Source: Dysosmobacter segnis (GTDB lineage Bacteria; Bacillota; Clostridia; Oscillospirales; Oscillospiraceae). Taken from it: DNA of 64,000 nucleotides. Positions 24,619 through 33,010 of this stretch are shown one piece after another; the stretch's first letter is position 1, and each line of letters starts with the position of its first letter. The notes under the pieces were generated by a model, which made no database searches, had not been told where the DNA came from, and saw nothing but the letters and a program-made list of their open reading frames with translations. The position numbers and the translations under genes were made by a program. The stretch covers positions 1 to 64,000 of the forward strand of contig NZ_JACOQI010000012.1 of the NCBI RefSeq assembly GCF_014297285.1, given 5' to 3'.

Positions 24619-25090
24619 GGCCAAGCACCTCCTTCAATAGTTTTCTTGCTTTGCTTAATCGGGATTTCACGGTTCCCTCCGGGATGCCCAGTACCTGTGC
24701 GGTGGCTGCAATGTCCATTTCCTCAAAGTAAAACAGGATTACAGCCAGTCGGAGCTTTTCTGGTAATCCGTCAACGGCCTCATAGAGTGGTCCGTAGTCC
24801 GGATTTTCCGGTGCCGGGACTGATTGCAGAAGTGCATCCTTTTCCTCGTTCGTCTGGAAATTCAGCAAGGGACTTCGTGCAATACGCCGCAGGGTGTTGC
24901 GGTATGTATTGACACAGATCTTCGTCAGCCATGGCTCAAACTCTCGGCTTGGGTCGTACTGCGATATGCTCTTGACTACCCGGAGCCATGTGTCTTGGTA
25001 TAGATCGTCTGCCTCAAAGGTGCTGGCGCAGAGAGACAGGCAAAGCCCATACAGCCGTTTTCCGTATTGCCTAATGTATTGATCGATCAA
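24596..25090 (-). CDS. ECF-type RNA polymerase sigma factor
   Basis: Extracytoplasmic-function sigma-70 factor, about 164 aa. Region 2: LYGLCLSLCASTFEADDLYQDTWLRVVKSI, then EPWLTKICVNTYRNTLR; region 4: LPEKLRLAVILFYFEEMDIAATAQVLGIPEGTVKSRLSKARKLL. A TTG at 25090 follows AAAGGGGG by 10 bases and is preferred; a GTG at 25111 is in frame but lacks a ribosome site. Directs transcription of an unknown regulon, possibly including the divergent Ig-like protein and serpin. Confidence 0.9.
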   Translation of the reverse strand: MIDQYIRQYGKRLYGLCLSLCASTFEADDLYQDTWLRVVKSISQYDPSREFEPWLTKICVNTYRNTLRRIARSPLLNFQTNEEKDALLQSVPAPENPDYGPLYEAVDGLPEKLRLAVILFYFEEMDIAATAQVLGIPEGTVKSRLSKARKLLKEVLGRESDLQF

Positions 25091-25158
25091 GCTCTCCGCA
25101 CCCCCTTTCACTTACATATACAACGACGAAGGTCGATTGGTTCACTATTTCTGAAATA

Positions 25159-25199
25159 ATTATAGCATATATTATTGAAAATGGTGAATTGCTCACCAT
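25159..25199 (-). promoter_or_regulatory. Sigma operon promoter with overlapping dyad
   Basis: Minus-strand TTCACC (25188-25183), 18 bases, TATAAT (25164-25159). A perfect dyad ATGGTGA-attgc-TCACCAT (25181-25199) covers the -35 box, in the middle of the divergent intergenic region. Confidence 0.45.
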
Positions 25200-25277
25200 T
25201 GGGAACTTTTGGCCGTTTTTTTGCGTCTATATATACAAAGGCTTTATGCCTGATACAAGAAAAAGGAGGCTGCTGGC

Positions 25278-26972
25278 ATGAAGCAGAAAAAGAAATGGAT
25301 GATTCCTCTTTGTGTGATTGGAGGACTGCTTTTGGTTTGTGCAGGCCTCCTTTGGTATATGGTCAGTCATTCTCTGGATTTCTCGGTGGGTCGCTGTTTG
25401 GTGGCGGAGAATGGATCGTATATGTTCATCGACGGCAACTCGCCCATTGTCATGAGTAACCGCAAGGACAAAGAAGGTATGTTCGCTGGCTTGGAGACGG
25501 GCGATAAGATCCTGCTTCTTCACGACGGCATTCAGGAGTCCTATCCGGGCGGCACCGGCGCGTATTGGTATATGAAGCTGGAAGACGGCACGCAGGCCGA
25601 CATCCCTGAGCAAGTTATGGAAGAACTTGCGGAGCTGGGTTGGACCATAGTTGCCAATGAAGCAGATCCCAATGTTGTAGCCCCCGCGCCGGAAGCATAC
25701 GCTTTTGATGCACAATACATCCGCACAGACGGTTACTCTGATGACCGAAGCTATCCTTACCATGCCGTGATCAGTTCCAAAGCAGAGCTGGAGGCCTACT
25801 ATGAGGCATACAAGGATATCTATGACTTGGAGAGAAGAGAAGTAGTTTACTCCGATACCTCCATCGGTTTTCTGGATGCCTGTGACAAGTATGATGATGC
25901 CTATTTTGAACGGCAGAATCTGGTGCTGATCGTGCTGCAGGAAGGCAGCGGCTCTATCCGCCATGAGATCACGGATGTGCGTCGCCACCGCTTGGAGGAT
26001 GGCGCATCGGATGGCTGGGCCATTACGATTGACAGCAAGGCACCGGAAGTTGTGACTGATGACATGGCTCAGTGGCATCTGTTCCTTGAAGTGCAGATGG
26101 GCGATGTAATCAAACCCACCGATAAGGTGTGGGTCAACGGGGTATTGAGCGAGCGTGCACCTGCAGTGTCCGGTCTGGTGGGCATCAGCCGCACCCCGGC
26201 AACATACGCCTATCAGGACCACTGGGGCGTGAAGCTGACCGCAAAGAATATCACCCCGTCCGGCTTGACCATTGTTTGTACGCAGCAGGACGGCGAGCCT
26301 ACAGGTGAATTGAATACCGGCAGCTATTATGGCCTCGAGGTTCTCCGGGATGGCGAATGGGTCGCAGTTGAGCTGCTTCCCATGGAGGGTGAGCTTGCCT
26401 GGACGTCAGAAGCATGGATGATCCCTGCAAACGAGGATACCGAATGGGATGTGAACTGGAGCCGCCTGTACGGAGAACTTCCTGCTGGCAGCTACCGGAT
26501 CAGCAAGTCGATCATGGATTTCCGCGGCACCGGTGATTTTGATAAGGAAACCTATTATGCAGGCTTTGACATCGTAGATAGCACCACAGCAAACAGTATC
26601 GCCTATGAATACGACGGATTTGGCGTCAGTATCCCCCTCCTGTCCGGGTGGGAATATATGATTGAGGAATACAGCGCCGATGGCATGAGCTACGGTGTTA
26701 GCTTCCGTCCCTCTGGTGAAGATGGATGGATCGACTTCCACTACTGGCCTACATTCGGTGTCTGCGGTACCGGATTGGAAACCAAAGAATTCGGAAATGG
26801 CACCATGGGCACTTACGACGGCGGTAAGATCTGGAACTATATCAGCTATCCGGCCAGCAAGGGTAATTTTGTGGCAACGACTCATGGCGTGGCCGACTGG
26901 TGGGACAGCTACGGCGACGAGGTCTTGGGAATCATAACAGCAGCTATCTGCACAGATACCATCGTGGACTAA
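25278..26972 (+). CDS. Membrane-anchored protein with Ig-like domain
   Basis: 564 aa with an N-terminal membrane helix (MIPLCVIGGLLLVCAGLLWYM), so anchored outside the cell. An intermediate domain (about 150-290) is followed by a bacterial Ig-like domain (about 315-430; WGVKLTAKNITPSGLTIVC, then LPAGSYRISKSIMDF) and a C-terminal domain (SIAYEYDGFGVSIPLLSGWEY) resembling the gluzincin-free, lipoprotein-type beta domain often after it. AAAAGGAGG before the ATG. 14 bases before the serpin, hence co-transcribed. Confidence 0.75.
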   Translation: MKQKKKWMIPLCVIGGLLLVCAGLLWYMVSHSLDFSVGRCLVAENGSYMFIDGNSPIVMSNRKDKEGMFAGLETGDKILLLHDGIQESYPGGTGAYWYMKLEDGTQADIPEQVMEELAELGWTIVANEADPNVVAPAPEAYAFDAQYIRTDGYSDDRSYPYHAVISSKAELEAYYEAYKDIYDLERREVVYSDTSIGFLDACDKYDDAYFERQNLVLIVLQEGSGSIRHEITDVRRHRLEDGASDGWAITIDSKAPEVVTDDMAQWHLFLEVQMGDVIKPTDKVWVNGVLSERAPAVSGLVGISRTPATYAYQDHWGVKLTAKNITPSGLTIVCTQQDGEPTGELNTGSYYGLEVLRDGEWVAVELLPMEGELAWTSEAWMIPANEDTEWDVNWSRLYGELPAGSYRISKSIMDFRGTGDFDKETYYAGFDIVDSTTANSIAYEYDGFGVSIPLLSGWEYMIEEYSADGMSYGVSFRPSGEDGWIDFHYWPTFGVCGTGLETKEFGNGTMGTYDGGKIWNYISYPASKGNFVATTHGVADWWDSYGDEVLGIITAAICTDTIVD

Positions 26973-26986
26973 GGAGGAAATGCAGC

Positions 26987-28381
26987 ATGAAAAGATTGAT
27001 AGCACTGTGCCTTACGGCGGCTTGCCTGATTTCTCTGGTAGGCTGTGCGGGAGATACCAATATGGATGAAAAGAAACCCAACAACACTGCATCGGCCTAT
27101 GCGCTGGCTCTGGCCAGTTACCCGGAGATGGCTCCCTATCCCAATGAGATGGAGTATTTCGATGAAAAGACCGGCGAGTTCGACAGCGATAGCTTTGATG
27201 TGGTCTATGACGCATGGAAGGAAGACAGGAACGCTCAACGCAATCAACCGGAGGGTTATGCAGATGGTCTGGAACCGTTCTTCGCCAGTTCGATCCGGGA
27301 GTTCCTCAGCAATTCCAACGGCGCAAACAAGGTCTACTCTCCCATAAATGTCTACATGGCCCTTGCCATGCTGGCAGAGGTGACGGACGGAGAGAGCCGA
27401 CAGCAGATCCTCACGCTGTTGGGCAGTGAGAATATTGAGGCTCTGCGCTCCCAGGCGGCCAGCGTTTGGAACGCCAATTACAGCAATGACGGCGCTGTGA
27501 CAAGCATTCTGGCAAACTCCCTGTGGCTGAATGAGTCCGTGAATTTCAACCAGGCCACCATGGACAGTCTGGCAAAGAATTACTATGCGTCCTCCTTCCG
27601 TGGCGAGATGGGCAGCGAGGAATTTAATCAGGCTCTGCGGGACTGGATCAACGAGCAAACCGGAGGACTGCTGGAAGCACAGGCTGATGGCCTGTCCATG
27701 GACCCCGAGACCGTTATGGCTCTGGCCTCTACCATCTACTACCGTGCCAAGTGGCACAGTGAGTTCAACGAGGGCAGAACGGAAAAGGGCCTGTTCCACC
27801 TGCTCAGCGCTGACGGAGAAACCGTGGAGTGCGACTTCATGCACAAGGGCGGCAGCAACACCTATTACTGGGCAGATCAGTTTGGTGCTGTTTCTATGAG
27901 CCTGGAGGGCAGCGGCAAAATGTGGTTCCTCCTGCCTGATGAGGGCGTGGCTATGGATGATCTGCTTGCCGATGAGCAAACGATGGAATTCCTGAACAGC
28001 AATGGAAACTGGGAGAACAGCAAGCACCTGATCGTGAATATGTCCGTTCCCAAATTTGACGTCGTCTCTGATTTTGACCTGGGAGACGGCCTTCGTGCCC
28101 TCGGTGTCACGGATGTATTTGATGTCACAGTGGCCGATTTCAGCCCCATGACTTCGGAAGTTGCAGAGATCTTCCTTTCCAAAGCCGACCATGCGGCTCG
28201 TGTGGCCATCGACGAAGAGGGTGTGACCGCGGCGGCATATACCGTGATGATGATGGCCGGAGCTGCAGCGCCTCCGGAAGAGGAAATGGATTTTGTACTG
28301 GACCGTCCGTTCCTGTTTGCCATCACTGGCTATGATGGATTGCCACTGTTCGTTGGCGTAGTCAATCAGCCGGTACAATAA
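26987..28381 (+). CDS. Serpin lipoprotein (serine protease inhibitor)
   Basis: 464-aa serpin with a lipoprotein signal (LISLVGC, Cys at about 21), so tethered to the outer cell face. Serpin landmarks: SPINVYMALAMLAEVTDGES, NSLWLN, MALASTIYYRAKW, DFMHKGG, PKFDV, LSKADHAARVAIDEEGVTAAA (hinge), and FLFAITG near the end. The reactive loop after the hinge reads YTVMMMAGAAAPPEEE, so a small residue (Ala) is the likely P1, suggesting elastase-like target proteases. Gut-commensal serpins of this type inhibit host neutrophil or pancreatic proteases. Confidence 0.93.
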   Translation: MKRLIALCLTAACLISLVGCAGDTNMDEKKPNNTASAYALALASYPEMAPYPNEMEYFDEKTGEFDSDSFDVVYDAWKEDRNAQRNQPEGYADGLEPFFASSIREFLSNSNGANKVYSPINVYMALAMLAEVTDGESRQQILTLLGSENIEALRSQAASVWNANYSNDGAVTSILANSLWLNESVNFNQATMDSLAKNYYASSFRGEMGSEEFNQALRDWINEQTGGLLEAQADGLSMDPETVMALASTIYYRAKWHSEFNEGRTEKGLFHLLSADGETVECDFMHKGGSNTYYWADQFGAVSMSLEGSGKMWFLLPDEGVAMDDLLADEQTMEFLNSNGNWENSKHLIVNMSVPKFDVVSDFDLGDGLRALGVTDVFDVTVADFSPMTSEVAEIFLSKADHAARVAIDEEGVTAAAYTVMMMAGAAAPPEEEMDFVLDRPFLFAITGYDGLPLFVGVVNQPVQ

Positions 28382-28462
28382 ATTGCTTGTTTACAGAAGC
28401 GGGGTAGAGAAAGGCACCCCCGCAGAGGGGCATCAACCAAATACCGTTCATGAGCAGAGCAT

Positions 28463-28491
28463 GAGGCCACCGGATAATTTCCGGTGGCCTC
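28463..28491. terminator. Hairpin terminator between convergent genes
   Basis: GAGGCCACCGG / CCGGTGGCCTC, 11 bp, loop of 7, followed by GCTTTGC on the plus strand. Confidence 0.65.
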
Positions 28492-28518
28492 GCTTTGCAT
28501 TATATAGGCTGATGCCCC

Positions 28519-29568
28519 TTATTTGCCCTGATAGGCGCGATACAGGAAGGTAACAATCTGGGCACGGGTGCAGCCGTTATTGGGGCTGAACGTCGTAGCG
28601 GATGTGCCGTTGGTCACACCGTTTTCCACAGCCCACGCAACAGCGTCAGCGCAGAAGGAATCAGCCGCCACATCGGTAAATCCGTTCACCGTAGTGGGAG
28701 CGGTGCCCATCGCACGGTACAGGAAGGTCACGCTCTGGCCGCGGGTGCAGGTGTTGTTAACCCCGAAGGTGCCGTCAGCCAGGCCGTTGATGATACCGTT
28801 TTCCAGCGCCCATGCCACTGCGTCATAGCAGTAGCTGCCAGGGAGTACGTCAGCAGGAACCTTAGCCGTACCCTTGGGAGCAGGAGAACCGGCGGCGCGC
28901 CACAGGAAGGTGACGATCTGAGCGCGGGTGCAGGAATCGTTGGAGCCGAACAGGCCGTTAGCCTTGCCGTTGGTAATGCCCTTCTTCACAGCCCATTCTA
29001 CAGCCTTGGCATAATACGCATCGGCGGGAACATCCGCAAAGATGGAAGCCGCCTGTTCCTCGACAAACTCAGCGGAAACAGTGACCTTGCTGCCGGGCAT
29101 AGTGAAGGTATACTTGCCGTTGCCTTTATCGGTGAGCTTGAGCTTATTGCCGCTGGCGTCCTTGACGATGAGCTTGTCCAACTCGTAGCCCTTATCTGAG
29201 GTCACGGTGATGGTCACGCGGTCGCCCTTGGAAGCGTTCTTGGGGCTGACGGTCACATCGCCGTTCTTGGTGCTGGGTGCGGTCACTGCATAGCTGGGAT
29301 CACGATCCCCATGGCTACTGGAGCCGCCGGAGGACGGACGGGTCAGCTTTGCAATCGTCTCCGCTTCAACAGTGGTTTCCTGTGTACCAGCCGCATCCTT
29401 AAAGACCTTCTGGCAAACAGAGCAGGTGTAGTATTCATTATTGCCGGTTTCTGTATAAGTCGCAGCCTTGGCTTCGGTCTTGGTCAGACTATGGGCAGCA
29501 AAACCGCCATAGGCCTGACCGCATACTGTGCAAATGGCCTTATGCATGTAATGTTTTGGCTTATCCAA
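28519..29568 (-). CDS. SLH-domain surface protein, 5'-truncated
   Basis: 349 aa. Three S-layer homology repeats fill the C-terminal half (each with YAKAVEWAVKKGITNG-type and CTRAQIVTFLWRAAG-type segments), preceded by a beta domain (ITVTSDKGYELDKLIVKDASG ... FTMPGSKVTVSAEF) and a Cys-pair segment (CTVCGQ, CSVCQK). SLH repeats bind cell-wall polysaccharide. There is no signal peptide and no ribosome site at the apparent TTG start, so the gene lost its 5' end at about 29570. Homologous in layout to the SLH protein at the right edge. Confidence 0.8.
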   Translation of the reverse strand: MDKPKHYMHKAICTVCGQAYGGFAAHSLTKTEAKAATYTETGNNEYYTCSVCQKVFKDAAGTQETTVEAETIAKLTRPSSGGSSSHGDRDPSYAVTAPSTKNGDVTVSPKNASKGDRVTITVTSDKGYELDKLIVKDASGNKLKLTDKGNGKYTFTMPGSKVTVSAEFVEEQAASIFADVPADAYYAKAVEWAVKKGITNGKANGLFGSNDSCTRAQIVTFLWRAAGSPAPKGTAKVPADVLPGSYCYDAVAWALENGIINGLADGTFGVNNTCTRGQSVTFLYRAMGTAPTTVNGFTDVAADSFCADAVAWAVENGVTNGTSATTFSPNNGCTRAQIVTFLYRAYQGK

Positions 29569-29697
29569 TCAATACATGAATGAAGGCAATGCAGTAGATG
29601 CATCCTTTAACTCGCCATTGTAGAAAGTAAGGAGGAGGAAATTCGATGCAGTAAAATAGCGAAACTCCAACATAGTAGTGCTAATGGAGTCGAGTTT
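29569..29697. other. Junction stretch between truncated SLH gene and lipoprotein
   Basis: No gene. Contains AAGGAGGAGG followed by ATG CAG TAA (a three-codon frame) and an ACTCCA/TGGAGT repeat followed by TTTTTA, which may serve as a plus-strand terminator. Marks the break that removed the SLH gene start. Confidence 0.3.
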
Positions 29698-30399
29698 TTA
29701 ATCTTTTACAAAAGAAATGTCAGCAACTCTATCCTTGAGACTAGATATCTCAGCAAAAGAACTGGAAAACAGATCCGCCAGCTTGCCATCGTCTGTCACA
29801 TAGGTCATATACGGTGTCCCGGTGGAAATCGATGTACCTGCGTCTTGACTTGTATAAGTTTCCGCCGAATCACCCAGTCGAACCCCTTGGTATGTACAAA
29901 AATGATCCGATCGTGCGTGAACAACCCGAATATATTCGATCCCGGCATCAGAATAGAGGTCCTCTTTCAGCGGGTCAAAGTATGCCGTTATGATCTGCAA
30001 ATCGTCGTTCTCATAGACTGAGCAGAGCACATCTTGAAATTCCTGAACATCCGCATCCAGGTACTGACCATAAGGAAGGTCGCTATCTATACATTTCAGG
30101 GTATCCCGGAAGTTCTGAGGCAAACTGGAAAATTTCATATCCGGCGCAACGATCACTACACCGTCCGTTAGAAGCGCTCTCGTGTAGGGATCCCAAGGAG
30201 ACAATACTTCCCTGTATTGCTCAGGGAGTACTTCCGGCAGATACTCGAGTGTTCTGTCCAACCACGGGATAGGATGTTCTGTGGTTGGCACGGCTGTTTC
30301 CCCGGGATCGGACGCGCTGGACGGGACAGGAGCTTTTGCTGTACAGGAAGTCAAGACAATTGACAAAAAGGCAACTGCCAAAAGCAATTTAGATTTCAT
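29698..30399 (-). CDS. Lipoprotein of unknown function
   Basis: 233 aa with a lipoprotein signal (LLLAVAFLSIVLTSC, Cys at about 19), a Ser/Pro-rich linker, and a soluble domain with PWLDRTLEYLPEVLPEQYREVL and YVTDDGKLADLFSSSF. AAAGGGG before the ATG. Not recognised; likely outer-face protein. Confidence 0.7.
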   Translation of the reverse strand: MKSKLLLAVAFLSIVLTSCTAKAPVPSSASDPGETAVPTTEHPIPWLDRTLEYLPEVLPEQYREVLSPWDPYTRALLTDGVVIVAPDMKFSSLPQNFRDTLKCIDSDLPYGQYLDADVQEFQDVLCSVYENDDLQIITAYFDPLKEDLYSDAGIEYIRVVHARSDHFCTYQGVRLGDSAETYTSQDAGTSISTGTPYMTYVTDDGKLADLFSSSFAEISSLKDRVADISFVKD

Positions 30400-30518
30400 T
30401 TATGCTGCCCCTTTCATACGATTATCAAGATAAGTTTGATTGTTTATCATTATTTTACCGTTTGTAAAAGACGTTGTAAAGAATGAGCCCAGATATAAAA
30501 ATAATAGGAGGTTAAATC

Positions 30519-30770
30519 ATGGCAAATTATACTCTTCAATCCCATGGTGGCGAAGGTCTTTACATGACTGCTGATGGCACACCAACTGCGCGACGCAATG
30601 TATATATTAAAGCACGAGTCTCAGACAGTCTTGATCAGACTTGGCGAATTGATTCGCCAAGCAATGGTGCACGGACAAGAATTTTTTCCTGTAAAAGTAA
30701 TAACACTGGGGGTTATGCGCTAAATAATGCCACGGGAACAAACAACTGTGACATAATTTCACATATATCG
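30519..30770 (+). pseudogene. Truncated beta-trefoil-like lectin ORF
   Basis: The first 80 or so codons (NYTLQSHGGEGLYM, QTWRIDSPSNGARTRIFSCKS, GYALNNATGTNNCDI) look like the start of a ricin-B-type beta-trefoil domain. After about 30767 the frame enters the structured block of a mobile element and the remaining residues are Cys/Pro-rich nonsense. A strong AGGAGG start remains. Broken by insertion or deletion. Confidence 0.6.
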
Positions 30771-30776
30771 GAGCGC

Positions 30777-30862
30777 GGGGGAAGTCCCCTGTGCGGAGAT
30801 AAGCCCTCGGCAGAGCGCACACGCCCGCAAGGGTGTATAAGTGCGCCCTTAGTTCCTAAGGG
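30777..30862. other. Structured block of mobilizable element, possible oriT or small RNA
   Basis: Consecutive hairpins: GGGG-gaagt-CCCC (30777-30789), GCGCAC/GTGCGC (30815-30820, 30841-30846) enclosing ACGCCC-GCAA-GGGTGT with a GNRA-type loop, and CCCTTAG-ttc-CTAAGGG (30846-30862) followed by ATTTT. It directly adjoins the DUF3847 gene. Could be the transfer origin between DUF3847 and a lost relaxase gene, or a structured RNA. Confidence 0.4.
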
Positions 30863-30866
30863 ATTT

Positions 30867-31160
30867 TCAGCTTGTCGCTCCCTCTGCTCGTTTTTTCAGA
30901 TATTCCCGCGCTGGTTCACTCGTCAAGGCAAGCCGGAGAAGTGCTGTGGCTTCCTCGTCGGTCATGTTCTTTGCTTCCGGCACAATACTTTCAAAGACTG
31001 CGCCCCGGACGATAAGGCGGTGGCTGCGTGTTCTGCGTTCCTCTTTGGATAGCTTTTGACGCAACATCTTTTCCCGGTTCTCAAACTGCCGGATTTTCTT
31101 CTTTCCGTCCTCAAGCTCGGCGGTCAGCTCGTCATAGGTTTTCTCTCTCGGTTTTGTCAT
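30867..31160 (-). CDS. DUF3847 family mobile-element protein
   Basis: 97 aa from ATG 31160, the usual family start (MTKPREKTYDELTAELEDGKK); the in-frame ATG at 31190 would add ten residues. Contains the coiled-coil-like KKKIRQFENREKMLRQKLSKEERRTRSHRL, then GAVFESIVPEAKNMTDEEATALL. DUF3847 proteins accompany MobA/MobL-type relaxases in Firmicute mobilizable transposons. The relaxase is missing here, so this is a leftover, though the gene itself looks intact. Confidence 0.8.
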   Translation of the reverse strand: MTKPREKTYDELTAELEDGKKKIRQFENREKMLRQKLSKEERRTRSHRLIVRGAVFESIVPEAKNMTDEEATALLRLALTSEPAREYLKKRAEGATS

Positions 31161-31197
31161 AGTTGGTCGCTTCTTTCTGCCCGTCGGCATAAAAATA

Positions 31198-31229
31198 GAG
31201 CAGCCGTTTTCAAATTGAAATGGCTGCTC
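31198..31229 (-). terminator. Terminator of LytTR-DUF3021 operon
   Basis: GAGCAGCC / GGCTGCTC with further pairing inside, followed on the minus strand by TATTTTTA. Confidence 0.7.
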
Positions 31230-31296
31230 GTGGCGGTGTTATTCAGTTCTTGTCAGCTCCCAGATAAACGAGAAGTTGCCGTTGTGAAGGTTATGC

Positions 31297-31761
31297 TCAT
31301 TTTGCGTTATTACTGTTTCGAACTCTGTCATTCATTCTTTTCACTTTGCGTTTCCATACAAAATATTGAATGAGCCAAGTGATGACGGAAATTGCAACGA
31401 ATATTCCTACATATGAAAGAATACCAATGGCATTATGCTTCATCCAATTCGTAATATAGGCAATCGGAAACAACGTAACACAGACAATGGCAAAGTAAAT
31501 TCCGCTTTGCTTTGCAAGGCTCCACGAATCAATTTCCCAAATAACGGAAGCCATTGCGAAGCCTGTACCCAAAATTCCGCAGAGAATTGTTTGAAGAATA
31601 ACTGCGTTTAATTCATTTTTCATTGTATCAATCAGCTCAGGGGTGACAGGATAGAACGAACCATCTCCTATGCACATTGATATAATCACAGTTATTACAA
31701 AACCGATAGCAATGCCGAGAGGGAATCCGAGAAGCCCACGCTGAATCATCTTTTTTTTCAT
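31297..31761 (-). CDS. DUF3021 family membrane protein
   Basis: 154 aa, four predicted membrane helices, of the DUF3021 family that is encoded next to LytTR transcription regulators and inhibits them from the membrane. Start ATG 31761 with GAGGTGG; the GTG at 31770 overlaps the ribosome site. It follows the LytTR gene by 10 bases. Together they form a LytTR regulatory system. Confidence 0.87.
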   Translation of the reverse strand: MKKKMIQRGLLGFPLGIAIGFVITVIISMCIGDGSFYPVTPELIDTMKNELNAVILQTILCGILGTGFAMASVIWEIDSWSLAKQSGIYFAIVCVTLFPIAYITNWMKHNAIGILSYVGIFVAISVITWLIQYFVWKRKVKRMNDRVRNSNNAK

Positions 31762-31771
31762 TTTTACCACC

Positions 31772-32212
31772 TCATATTCCTAATAATTGTTTGATCTTGG
31801 CGACAAAACGCCTTGAAACATAAGTAACCGTCCCATTTGAAAGCGTAACACAAATTGTTCCTGCAAAGCTTAAATCAAAACCCTTGACTTTTCTCAGATT
31901 GATAATATCCGAGTTTGATATTCGGACAAAAAAGTTGCTGTCCAGCCGCTGCTCCATTTCGTAAAGCCGCAGACGGAGCGTGTACTCACCGTGATTTGTT
32001 TCGGCAAACACTTTGCCCGCTGCAGCAAAAATGCGGTAAATATCAAACGGCTCCAACACTTCGACAATATCATCTTTGAATCCGGCAATCATTTTCGGCT
32101 GCTCGTCTGAAAGCCTTTTCATGATTTCATTGATTTCGTCGGTCATTTTGTTTGTCACAACGATGATTTTGGGTTCCTTGCAGTTCTCATCTAACTTGAT
32201 TTCAATTTGCAT
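31772..32212 (-). CDS. LytTR-family DNA-binding regulator
   Basis: 146 aa. The LytTR domain occupies about residues 45-146: DIYRIFAAAGKVFAETNHGEYTLRLRLYEMEQRL, FVRISNSDIINLRKVKGFDL, GTVTYVSRRFVAKIKQLLG. No receiver domain, as in DUF3021-partnered regulators. AGAGGAGGTG before the ATG. A 9-bp inverted repeat 42 bases upstream of the start is a candidate self-binding site. Confidence 0.9.
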   Translation of the reverse strand: MQIEIKLDENCKEPKIIVVTNKMTDEINEIMKRLSDEQPKMIAGFKDDIVEVLEPFDIYRIFAAAGKVFAETNHGEYTLRLRLYEMEQRLDSNFFVRISNSDIINLRKVKGFDLSFAGTICVTLSNGTVTYVSRRFVAKIKQLLGI

Positions 32213-32253
32213 TTGCTCACCTCCTCTTTGTTACGGTTACAGTATAAGAAAAT

Positions 32254-32281
32254 CGAGAATCGATTTCCACTGATTCTCGAC
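32254..32281. promoter_or_regulatory. Inverted repeat upstream of LytTR gene
   Basis: TCGAGAATC (32254-32262) and GATTCTCGA (32273-32281), perfect 9-bp arms spaced 10 bases, just upstream of a TATACT-like -10 element on the minus strand. Candidate autoregulatory site. Confidence 0.5.
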
Positions 32282-32400
32282 AGGGGGTCGTTTTCAGACC
32301 ATAGACGGTAGATTATATAAATAATCTTCCTCATCAAATTCGCATTTGTTGCTCTGACAACAGATAAAGTATGCCACAAGACTGTGAATATTTCTACCTG

Positions 32401-32652
32401 CTATTTCAGCCTGTCGGCGGCGTTACTATCTCTGGCATATTGCCGCGCCGCTTTCCGGCGTTCCTCGCTGTATGGGGCGGTCAGACGGAAAGAGAAACGC
32501 CCCTTTGCAATATCAAACTCCATGCAGCCCGTGTCCGGGTCTGCGTCGGTCTGGCGGCCCTGGTCAGGGTGAGCTACGGCGTAGGCGGTCAGCCTGTTCT
32601 TGAGGTCGGTGTTGTGGGTGCGGATATGGGTAAGGCTATACGCTACGTACAA
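32401..32652 (-). CDS. Mobile-element protein fragment
   Basis: 83-aa frame with good coding character (YSLTHIRTHNTDLKNRLTAYAV, GCMEFDIAKGRFSFRLTAPYSEERRKAARQYARD) but no ribosome site, so probably the C-terminal end of a longer protein from the mobilizable element. Family not identified. Confidence 0.4.
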   Translation of the reverse strand: MYVAYSLTHIRTHNTDLKNRLTAYAVAHPDQGRQTDADPDTGCMEFDIAKGRFSFRLTAPYSEERRKAARQYARDSNAADRLK

Positions 32653-32700
32653 ATCAAGAGGAACCTAAAAATTCTTCATAAAATCTCATAGCACAGAAGC

Positions 32701-32732
32701 AAAGCCTGCAGGTTTTGATACCTGTAGGCTTT
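32701..32732 (-). terminator. Hairpin after 32745 gene
   Basis: AAAGCCTGCAGG / CCTGTAGGCTTT (one mismatch) downstream of the PadR-DUF2812 operon on the minus strand; no strong T-run. Confidence 0.45.
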
Positions 32733-32744
32733 GTATCACCGAGC

Positions 32745-32999
32745 TTATACCACTTTTGCCAGAGAGGGCTTGTTTCTGTCATATAAAACCGTTACAGAAC
32801 TCCCCACGGAAGGGGTCGGATAACCTGCTCCAATCCACTTTCTTTGCGTATAGGTTTGCCCATCAACAGTGTATTCTACTTTAACAATGTGGGGAAACAT
32901 TGCGCCGTCCATGGCGTGTAATCTCACGCGCTTGGCGTTTACCTTTAGCCACCACTGTTTTTTTACAGAGATAACGGTTCCTGCTGCTTCTTTGTACAT
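32745..32999 (-). CDS. Small beta-rich protein
   Basis: 84 aa from ATG 32999 (GGAGG 7 bases upstream; earlier in-frame starts lack one). AAGTVISVKKQWWLKVNAKR, then VEYTVDGQTYTQRKWIG and VGSSVTVLYDRNKPSLAKV, reminiscent of DUF3592-type soluble domains. Eleven bases after the previous gene, so in the PadR operon. Confidence 0.6.
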   Translation of the reverse strand: MYKEAAGTVISVKKQWWLKVNAKRVRLHAMDGAMFPHIVKVEYTVDGQTYTQRKWIGAGYPTPSVGSSVTVLYDRNKPSLAKVV

Positions 33000-33010
33000 A
33001 AGTTGACCTC

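Noticed and set aside
26969..28378. 469-aa minus-strand ORF opposite the serpin
   Set aside because: Long only because the serpin codon use leaves few stops on the other strand; no recognisable domain or start signal.
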